Assembly (NCBI GenBank): GCA_945292135.1
Contig: CALYRA010000105.1
Location: forward strand, 1-5,912
Direction of reading: 5' to 3'
Source of the DNA: an uncultured Dysgonomonas sp.
GTDB taxonomy: Bacteria; Bacteroidota; Bacteroidia; Bacteroidales; Dysgonomonadaceae
Length of the DNA stretch: 5,912 nt
Shown: positions 1 through 5,912 of the stretch, piece after piece
Position numbering within the stretch: the stretch's first letter is position 1
How the letters are laid out: each line of letters begins with the position of its first letter
The notes under the pieces: model-generated
The model's database searches: none
Told to the model about the DNA's origin: nothing
The model's input: only the letters and a program-made list of their open reading frames with translations
Translations under genes and position numbers: made by a program

Positions 1-1854
1 GAATACAATAGTGAATCTTTCAAACCGGACGAAAATGCGTACTTGAGAGATTTAATAAATAATATTCCCGGAATGGAAGTTGATGAGCATGGAAATATAA
101 CGGCGAATGGAAAGCCGGTAGTAAAAATTCTCGTTGATGGGAAAGAGTTTTTTGGAAATGATATTCCTTTAGCTTTGGCAAATTTGCCTGCCAATATGAT
201 AAAGAAATTACAACTGTTTAAAGATGAATCCGAGTCCGCAAAAATTACCGGATTCAAAGATAACGGAAATGATCAGGTTTTAAATTTGGTTGTTAAAGAC
301 GAACTTAAAAAAAGTATATTCGGAAAAGCAATAGGCGCTTATGGAAGCGATGATCGGTATAAAGTCGACTTCAATCTAAATTACATGCGGGACGAAACTC
401 AAGCGACTTTACTTGGTCGTACGAGCAATGTGACCAATAGTCCTATGAATATGAATAATGGAGAAGATAAAGAAAGGAGTTTAGGTACAAGTTTTTATCT
501 CAATCCTGTTGAAAATATGAAACTCGGAATTTATTCGCGTATTTCAGAAAATGACCATCTCACCGAATCGAAGTCGAACACACAAACATACCTCGAAAAT
601 GGCGATCGTTTTTCGAAACAAGCGATGAGAAACAACAGTAAAAATGATGGTTTCGATTTCGGTTTTAATTTTATTTGGGAAGCGGATTCGATGACAACCA
701 TTTTTGCCCGTTCAAATATCGGATTAAGAAAAGATGAAAATGAAAATAAATCTCAGGGTATATCATATACTTTGGGAGAGAGCGATACGACATTCACGTC
801 TTATAATACATTGACCAAGGGGGATGGATACAATGTAAATAGTTCAATTACAGCCGGACGCAAATTGAATTCCGAAGGTAGAGCGGTGAGTTTGACATTT
901 GATCAATCGACGAGAGATAACAATAATAAAGGAACCAATAATTCATTAACAGAATATGTTGGACCCTCTGCCAAGCCGCATATACAATTAGATCAACGAA
1001 CAAAAACAGACAGTAAAAGCAATAGTTACGGCTTTTCCTTTTCTTATGTCGAGCCTATTACAGATAATAATTTGCTCCAATTCTCATATAACTATAATAA
1101 AATGACGTCAGACAATGACCGAAATACTTGGAAGAAGGATCATATAGGAAATTATACGGTATTGGATAGCGCATATACAAGGAAAACTACTAATAAATAT
1201 ATTACACAAAATATATGTCTTGAATTTCAATCGACAAAAGAAAAATATAATTATACAATAGGGTTTAGCGTTGACCCCTCATCGTCCAAAAGTAACGTAT
1301 GGTTGTTGGATTCGTTGATAGATGAAGTTAAGCAAAATGTGGTGAATTACTCACCTTCATTTCGATTTTCCTATAATCCTACATCAAGCAGCAGTCTTGA
1401 TGTGAATTATTTTGGAAGTACAAGTCAGGCATCTTCAAGCCAATTGTCTGCTGACACAACTATTATAAACGCTTCTAATAAATACTATGGAAATCCTGAT
1501 TTGAAGCCAAGTTATAACAACACTTTAGATATAAGTTATCAAAAATCAGATTATGAAGTCGGAAGTTTTATATTTGTATCGGCGGTTTTAGATTATACTT
1601 TCAATCAGATTGCAAGTTATTCCATTATTGATGTTTTGGGAAATACAGAAAATACATATCGAAATGTAAACGGTAATCTGAGCGCAAATTTATCAGGTTC
1701 ATATAATACGCCACTAAAAAATAAAAAATTCACCGTCAGTACAAGTATGTCCGTTAATTATACCCGTAGTGTCGGATTTACGAATGAAAAGAAAGCCATT
1801 ACGAATAATTATGTAATAGGTGATAATTCAAATCAAAATTGTTTGAGACAATAA
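1..1854 (+). CDS. Outer membrane beta-barrel protein, 5'-partial and cut short by a frameshift
   Basis: This is an outer-membrane barrel of the Bacteroidota family that carries a carboxypeptidase-regulatory domain, a plug-like domain and a TonB-receptor-like barrel (OMP_b-brl_3 type). Its substrate is unknown. The frame is open from base 1, so the true start and the N-terminal signal and regulatory domain lie upstream; the first in-frame TTG at 43 is not a believable start. Codons 22-31 (IPGMEVDEHG) and 45-52 (VDGKEFFG), followed by ALANLPANMIKKLQ, are the plug-like signature of the family. From about codon 105 the protein is a series of alternating, Asn/Ser/Tyr-rich amphipathic strands, as in outer-membrane barrels. 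The frame ends at TAA 1852-1854 with an unrelated tail (NCLRQ), while the barrel continues in the next frame from 1839. One missing base near 1835-1838 would join them. Family assignment is firm. Whether the break is a real mutation or a sequence error cannot be told here. Confidence 0.85.
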   Translation, partial: EYNSESFKPDENAYLRDLINNIPGMEVDEHGNITANGKPVVKILVDGKEFFGNDIPLALANLPANMIKKLQLFKDESESAKITGFKDNGNDQVLNLVVKDELKKSIFGKAIGAYGSDDRYKVDFNLNYMRDETQATLLGRTSNVTNSPMNMNNGEDKERSLGTSFYLNPVENMKLGIYSRISENDHLTESKSNTQTYLENGDRFSKQAMRNNSKNDGFDFGFNFIWEADSMTTIFARSNIGLRKDENENKSQGISYTLGESDTTFTSYNTLTKGDGYNVNSSITAGRKLNSEGRAVSLTFDQSTRDNNNKGTNNSLTEYVGPSAKPHIQLDQRTKTDSKSNSYGFSFSYVEPITDNNLLQFSYNYNKMTSDNDRNTWKKDHIGNYTVLDSAYTRKTTNKYITQNICLEFQSTKEKYNYTIGFSVDPSSSKSNVWLLDSLIDEVKQNVVNYSPSFRFSYNPTSSSSLDVNYFGSTSQASSSQLSADTTIINASNKYYGNPDLKPSYNNTLDISYQKSDYEVGSFIFVSAVLDYTFNQIASYSIIDVLGNTENTYRNVNGNLSANLSGSYNTPLKNKKFTVSTSMSVNYTRSVGFTNEKKAITNNYVIGDNSNQNCLRQ

Positions 1855-2273
1855 CTCGAATCGGAGCAACATTTAATATCGCGAAAAATAATTTATCAGA
1901 AGATAATGAACAGAATACCGCAATTTATACATTACAAAATCAATCTACATTAAATCTTCCATATGACATTTCATTACATAGCAACGTTAGATATACGCTT
2001 TATTCGGGATACGGTGATGAATTTAAGAAGAACGAAATATTATGGAATATGTCGGTATCAAAGAAATTCTTGAAAGGAAAGAAAGGTCTGTTGAAATTTG
2101 AAATTTTTGATATACTTAATGATCGTAACAATTTGTCCCGTGTCGTAACCAGTGGCTATTCATCCGACACGAGAACGAATTCCCTTAATCGTTATTTTTT
2201 GGTAAGTTTCTCTTATCAATTCAATATATTTAAAGGCGGAAAAGATAATAATGGGAACGACCCGTATATTTAA
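1839..2273 (+). pseudogene. Displaced C-terminal barrel strands of the preceding outer membrane protein
   Basis: This 144-codon stretch is the 3' end of the upstream barrel gene in the -1 frame, not an independent gene. It opens with a TTG inside the end of the first frame and has no signal peptide or ribosome-binding site of its own. Its content matches the end of OMP_b-brl_3 proteins. LPYDISLHSNVRYTLYSGYG is a typical late strand pair. ILWNMSVSKKFLKGKKGLLK followed by FEIFDILNDRNN is the conserved end-of-barrel segment, and NSLNRYFLVSFSYQFN is the aromatic-ending last strand. Restoring one A in the run at 1835-1838 reads SNQ-K-LFETITRIG and keeps the barrel continuous, perhaps with a few residues missing compared with relatives. 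Without these strands the product of the first frame should not close a barrel. If the frameshift is a sequence error, 1-2273 is a single intact coding region. Confidence 0.75.
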
Positions 2274-2328
2274 GTTTGAAAAGTAAATTCATTGTTTATC
2301 AATTTTACTAATTTTGTTTTATACTGTT

Positions 2329-2366
2329 AACCGAAATCTATTTGTACAAAAGATTAATCGGTTTTT
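2329..2366 (+). terminator. Intrinsic (rho-independent) terminator after the barrel gene
   Basis: AACCGA at 2329-2334 pairs with TCGGTT at 2358-2363. AATCT at 2335-2339 pairs with AGATT at 2351-2355. The apex is the perfect palindrome TTTGTACAAA (2341-2350). The stem has small bulges (A2340 on one side, AA2356-2357 on the other) and is followed by five T at 2362-2366, partly within the stem. It lies 56 bases after the barrel stop codon and 28 bases before the protease start, so it probably ends barrel-gene transcription and separates the two genes. The stem is rich in A-U pairs, so its strength is uncertain; an attenuator in the protease leader is an alternative. Confidence 0.55.
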
Positions 2367-2393
2367 AAATTATAATATTTATCAATTTTAATC

Positions 2394-4919
2394 ATGTCAA
2401 AAAAAAAATTAATTGTTGTTCTGCTCATCTCTTTAGGTTTGATTATTCCGAAAATTATAGAAGCAAAAAATCCAAGGAAGGAAAAAAGGCATAAAAAAGA
2501 GAAAACCATTACTTGTACCCAAAATAACGAAAACAGTTCTAAAGGAAGTTTTAAATCTTATTGTGAAGTTATTACAAAAGACGCGAAAACAAGTAAAGGC
2601 TTTATTGATGTTCATTATGTAAAGGATAAATATTATTTTGAAATTCCAGATTCATTAATGGGACGTGATATCCTTGTTGTAAATAGGATTTCGAAAGCTC
2701 CCGTTAATCCTTATAAATCAACAGTCGGTTACCCCGGAGATCAAATAGGAGAAAACGTTATCCGTTTTGAAAAAGGACCTAATAATAAGATTTTTATTCG
2801 CAATATATCATATCTTGAACAAGCCAAAGATACATTAGGTATGTTTCAATCGGTAAAGAATTCGAATGTTCAACCAATTGTTGCGACATTTGATTTGCAA
2901 ACAGTCAAAAAAGATTCAACAAATACCGCAAATAGCAGTGTTATTGATGTCACAAATTTTCTTCAAGACGATAATGATGTTTTCTTTTTCAATAATAGAT
3001 TAAAAAAAATCAGAGGAATAGGAGCATACTTGAAAGAAAATAGTTATATAGATTCTCTTTACGCTTTTCCCATAAATGTTGAAATTAAGACAGTTAAAAC
3101 ATATTTTCAAACAACACCAAAAGGATATCCCGATCAGATAGCGGATAGTTATCCAAATGGTCCTATTACATATGAATTAAACAGTTCTATGGTTTTATTA
3201 CCTAAAGAACCAATGAAAGCCCGATTCTTTGATCCACGCGTAGCATACTTTGCAGTTCGTTATACAGACTTCGATGCCAATCCGCAAGGAATAGAATATA
3301 AAGCTAAAATAACGCGCTGGCGTCTTGAACCGAAAGATGAAGATATAGAAAAATATAAACGAGGCGAATTGGTTGAACCTAAGAAACCGATTATATTTTA
3401 TATAGATCCTGCTACGCCCCGAAAATGGGTTCCGTATTTGATTGCGGGCGTAAATGATTGGCAGGCATCATTTGAGCAAGCCGGATTTAAAAACGCTATT
3501 TATGCAATGGAAGCCCCTAAAGATGATCCGACATGGAGTCTTGAAGATGCTCGTCATTCAGCAATAGTATATAAACCATCAGATATATCGAACGCAAGCG
3601 GACCTCATGTTCATGACCCTCGAAGTGGAGAAATTATGGAAACTCATATCAATTGGTATCACAATGTGATGTTACTTCTTCGTAATTGGTATATGGTTCA
3701 GGCGGGAGCAATTGACCCCGGAGCCAGAACCGTTAACTTCGACGATGATTTAATGGGGCAGCTTATCCGTTTTGTCTCTTCGCACGAAGTTGGACATACA
3801 TTGGGATTACGTCACAATTGGGGTTCTTCACATACCGTTCCTGTCGAAAAGTTAAGAGATAAAGCTTGGGTGGAAGCCAATGGGCATACGCCTTCCATTA
3901 TGGATTATGCACGTTTCAATTATGTTGCTCAACCCGAAGATAGTATTTCTCGAGCAGGCATATTCCCTCGAATTGGCATTTATGATAAATGGTCGGTAGA
4001 ATGGGGATATAAATATCTTCCTCAATTTGAAACCGCGGAAGAAGAAACTCCGTTCTTGAACCGATGGGTTATTAGTAAATTGGAAGAAGATGTTCGTTTT
4101 ACATTTGGAACAGAAAGAGATCCGGATGACCCGCGTAATCAAAATGAAGATTTAGGCGATAATGCTATGCTTGCAAGTATGTATGGAATTAAGAACTTAA
4201 AGCGGATTGTTCCAAATATATTGGAATGGACTCGTGAACCAAACAAAGGATACGCAAGTTCATCGAATCTGTATGATCAAATTGTCATACAATATGGCAG
4301 GTATATGGGGCATGTGGCTAAAAATATCGGCGGTATTTATAACACGCCTCGAACAGTCGAAGAAAAGGGTAATTCGAAAGAATTTGTACCGGCAACTATT
4401 CAAAAAGAAGCTGTACTTTTTTTAAACGATAATTTATTTACGACGCCGATTTGGCTAATAGATCAAGAGTTAATAACTAAAGCCGGAGTAGATCCCGTAA
4501 AATCAATAAATGATGTTCAAAAGAAGATATTGGATAGGCTTATAAGTGTGCATACAATTAATAAAATGCAGAATGATGAAGCATATAATGGCGTAAAATC
4601 ATATTCTGCCGAAAATATGTTTAAGGATTTGAAGAAAGGTGTTTGGGCAGAACTTTATAATGGAAAGACTATAGACATTTACCACCGTAATTTGCAAAAG
4701 AATTATGTGGAAGCATTGATTTTAACCGCAAATATTAAACCAGCCAATAAAATTGATATTACGCCAAACCCAACAGATGCCACAAGTATAGCTCGCGCCG
4801 AATTAATCACCCTTCGTCGAGATATTCGTAATGTTATTGGAGCGACGGCAGGATTAAAGCACGCGCATCTTCAAGATCTTTTAGATCGCATTGAAATAGC
4901 TTTGGATACGACAAAATAA
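2394..4919 (+). CDS. Exported zinc-dependent metalloprotease (DUF5118/DUF5117/DUF4953 type)
   Basis: This intact 841-residue protein is a metzincin-like zinc endopeptidase of a family common in Bacteroidota; its natural substrate is unknown. Residues 1-24 form a signal peptide: the basic start MSKKK, a hydrophobic stretch around 6-20, and a likely cut after IEA. Residues about 51-97 resemble DUF5118 (YYFEIPDSLMGRDILVVNRI). The next roughly 200 residues fit DUF5117, and the DUF4953 catalytic part starts near 390 with GPHVHDPRSGEI (403-414). The zinc site is HEVGHTLGLRH: ligands H464, H468 and H474, catalytic E465. The Met-turn SIMDYARFNY follows with M503. No C-terminal T9SS sorting domain is evident, so a periplasmic or envelope location is likely. 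The ATG at 2394 is preferred because it leads directly into the signal peptide; no clear Shine-Dalgarno is present. A run of ten A (2399-2408) covers codons 3-5. The long undamaged frame contrasts with both neighbours. Confidence 0.93.
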   Translation: MSKKKLIVVLLISLGLIIPKIIEAKNPRKEKRHKKEKTITCTQNNENSSKGSFKSYCEVITKDAKTSKGFIDVHYVKDKYYFEIPDSLMGRDILVVNRISKAPVNPYKSTVGYPGDQIGENVIRFEKGPNNKIFIRNISYLEQAKDTLGMFQSVKNSNVQPIVATFDLQTVKKDSTNTANSSVIDVTNFLQDDNDVFFFNNRLKKIRGIGAYLKENSYIDSLYAFPINVEIKTVKTYFQTTPKGYPDQIADSYPNGPITYELNSSMVLLPKEPMKARFFDPRVAYFAVRYTDFDANPQGIEYKAKITRWRLEPKDEDIEKYKRGELVEPKKPIIFYIDPATPRKWVPYLIAGVNDWQASFEQAGFKNAIYAMEAPKDDPTWSLEDARHSAIVYKPSDISNASGPHVHDPRSGEIMETHINWYHNVMLLLRNWYMVQAGAIDPGARTVNFDDDLMGQLIRFVSSHEVGHTLGLRHNWGSSHTVPVEKLRDKAWVEANGHTPSIMDYARFNYVAQPEDSISRAGIFPRIGIYDKWSVEWGYKYLPQFETAEEETPFLNRWVISKLEEDVRFTFGTERDPDDPRNQNEDLGDNAMLASMYGIKNLKRIVPNILEWTREPNKGYASSSNLYDQIVIQYGRYMGHVAKNIGGIYNTPRTVEEKGNSKEFVPATIQKEAVLFLNDNLFTTPIWLIDQELITKAGVDPVKSINDVQKKILDRLISVHTINKMQNDEAYNGVKSYSAENMFKDLKKGVWAELYNGKTIDIYHRNLQKNYVEALILTANIKPANKIDITPNPTDATSIARAELITLRRDIRNVIGATAGLKHAHLQDLLDRIEIALDTTK

Positions 4920-4946
4920 TTAATTTAATATTTTATATCTATTAAT

Positions 4947-5478
4947 ATGATGAAGTATTCCTTGGTGATATTGTTGATTGTTTTGGCAAAAGCATGTTCC
5001 AAAATGACAAATAAAACTGTTGAAAATGTCCCTAAGCATCCTGTTACAATTGCTTATATCGGTGGATTTCATAGATTGACAGATATAGAAAAATATCCGT
5101 TGATATGATAACACATATCAATTACGCATTTCGTTTTGAAAAATTGGTTATGGGTATCGCATTTTCGGGCGCAGTTATCGGATAAAAAAATAATTAAGGA
5201 AATCAATCTTACCGATAAACAGATAAAAGATTATGGTTTCATCTTTATTAAAGATAGTTTGGAGAATAATAGTAACTTTATCGAACGATGGGATGATAAA
5301 GCGAAAGCTTCATATTTGCTAAATACAATCATGGAGTTATCGTAACTTACGAAAATGAACTATCTGTGAGAAAAAATGTCAATCCGTGTCGAAAAATAAC
5401 ATGGCGGAAGTTATGTTCCGGGAATATTTTTCCGATCCCAGAGAGTATTTATTGGATGAAATAAACAAAGAGTTATAA
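4947..5478 (+). pseudogene. Remnant of a GH18 (chitinase-like) lipoprotein gene
   Basis: Glycoside hydrolase family 18 enzymes cleave beta-1,4-linked GlcNAc polymers or N-glycan cores. This copy cannot work. The ATG at 4947, 27 bases after the protease stop, begins a lipoprotein-like signal (MMKYSLVILLIVLAKAC, Cys17), then VTIAYIGGFH, the first barrel strand. The frame stops at TGA 5106. In the next frame THINYAF (strand 2) follows at 5111-5131, then EKLVMGIAF (5138-5164), which belongs near the seventh strand; the intervening core with the catalytic DxxDxDxE motif is absent. Restoring one base at 5165 gives AFYGRSYR. Later frames hold WDDKAKASYL (about 5289-5318), GVIVTYENELSVRK (about 5333-5374) and MAEVMFREYFSDPREYLLDE (5401-5460), where relatives usually have GVMFWEY. 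The reading ends at TAA 5476-5478. Each of five frame changes is explained by one lost base. The small open frames inside are not genes. Family call is strong; exact substrate is unknowable. Confidence 0.85.
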
Positions 5479-5493
5479 GATAAAAAGAGAAGA

Positions 5494-5912
5494 ATGGCAA
5501 AACCAAAGAAAATATTATGGGCGGATGATGAAATAGATATTTTACAACCGCATATTCTTTTTTTAGAAGAAAAAGGCTATCACGTAACTCCCGTTAATAG
5601 TGGTCAGGATGCGATTGATAGTTTTAAGAGCGAGTCATATGATATTGTTTTTCTTGATGAAAATATGCCCGGGTTGACCGGAATAGAGACCTTGACTATG
5701 ATGAAAGGGATCAATCCAAGTATTCCGATAATAATGATAACTAAAAGCGAAGATGAAGGAATTATGACTCATGCTATTGGTCGTAAAATAGCCGATTATT
5801 TAATAAAACCGGTCAATCCCAATCAAATATTGCTTTCAGTAAAAAAGAATCTTCATAAAGATGATATTGTATCAGAAGTTACAATAGAAAGTTATCGCGA
5901 CGAATATGCAAA
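5494..5912 (+). CDS. porX: PorX, T9SS response regulator (receiver domain, 3'-partial)
   Basis: PorX is a two-component response regulator that in Porphyromonas gingivalis works with the kinase PorY and the sigma factor SigP to control type IX secretion genes. Its C-terminal half is an alkaline-phosphatase-superfamily (PglZ-type) domain with nucleotide phosphodiesterase activity. Only 139 codons are in the window, so that effector half lies downstream and its integrity is unseen. The receiver is complete: acidic pocket D11 and D12, phosphoacceptor D55 in [10 protein letters not shown]83 and K105 (LIKP). The strings [27 protein letters not shown] and KKNLHKDD are characteristic of PorX rather than of generic receivers. 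The ATG at 5494 follows a purine-rich AAAAGAGAAGA, which supports this start. It lies 15 bases after the GH18 remnant, so any promoter must sit inside the remnant or further upstream. Codon and base composition resemble the neighbours. Confidence 0.88.
   Translation, partial: MAKPKKILWADDEIDILQPHILFLEEKGYHVTPVNSGQDAIDSFKSESYDIVFLDENMPGLTGIETLTMMKGINPSIPIIMITKSEDEGIMTHAIGRKIADYLIKPVNPNQILLSVKKNLHKDDIVSEVTIESYRDEYA

Noticed and set aside
2309..2316. TAATTTTG, an exact match to the Bacteroidota -7 element TAnnTTTG
   Set aside because: No TTTG lies at the expected spacing of about 19-21 bases upstream, and the site precedes the terminator hairpin. In AT-rich DNA such an octamer occurs easily by chance.
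2433..2615. Minus-strand open frame opposite the protease signal-peptide region
   Set aside because: It is antisense to a well-supported gene, shows no recognisable domain and reflects AT-rich codon complementarity.
3852..4142. Minus-strand 96-codon open frame within the protease
   Set aside because: It is antisense to the Met-turn region of the protease, whose conserved residues explain the sequence; no domain or start signal is seen.
4207..4425. Plus-strand 72-codon open frame in another frame of the protease
   Set aside because: It is contained in the protease and has no family resemblance; the protease frame there is continuous and family-like.
4920..5114. Minus-strand 64-codon open frame
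   Set aside because: It is antisense to the GH18 lipoprotein signal and first strand, which are recognisable on the plus strand.
5136..5345. A 69-codon open frame that could be called a small hypothetical protein
   Set aside because: It starts at a TTG inside the GH18 remnant, its first codons are out of frame with the recognisable KLVMGIAF segment, and its later part (WDDKAKASYL) is GH18 sequence. It is one frame of the pseudogene.
5184..5376. Programmed -1 frameshifting or transcriptional slippage rescuing the GH18 frame at the A7 and A6 runs
   Set aside because: Slippage could fix those two sites, but the breaks near 5106, 5165 and 5331 are not in homopolymers and the catalytic core is missing, so no rescue gives an active enzyme.

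Overview
The window reads as an AT-rich piece of a Bacteroidota (most likely Bacteroidales) chromosome, with every gene on the + strand. Three protein families support this: an outer-membrane beta-barrel protein of the carboxypeptidase-regulatory/TonB-receptor-like type, a large DUF5117/DUF4953-type zinc metalloprotease, and the start of PorX, the response regulator linked to the type IX secretion system (T9SS) and confined to this phylum. Start sites lack strong Shine-Dalgarno sequences, which also fits. The species cannot be named from the sequence.

Layout: (1) 1-2273 is an outer-membrane beta-barrel gene whose 5' end lies outside the window. One frameshift near 1835-1841 splits it into a long N-terminal part and a 3' remnant carrying the last barrel strands. 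(2) 2274-2393 is an intergenic gap with a good intrinsic-terminator hairpin. (3) 2394-4919 is an intact 841-residue exported zinc metalloprotease with a textbook HExxHxxGxxH site and Met-turn. (4) 4947-5478 looks at first like noncoding DNA with small ORFs, but reading across frames shows the wreck of a lipoprotein-type glycoside hydrolase family 18 (GH18, chitinase/endo-N-acetylglucosaminidase-like) gene. It has lost its catalytic core and carries five single-base frameshifts, all in the same direction. (5) 5494-5912 is the receiver domain of PorX, running off the window.

The cell-surface theme is consistent: an outer-membrane barrel, a secreted or periplasmic protease, a surface glycan hydrolase and a regulator of T9SS secretion. 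No exotic new system is visible. The most informative signal is the contrast between a heavily decayed GH18 gene and undamaged neighbours, plus a single frameshift in the barrel gene. This suggests ongoing gene loss, as in host-restricted or symbiotic Bacteroidales (inference), while the protease and the visible part of PorX remain open.
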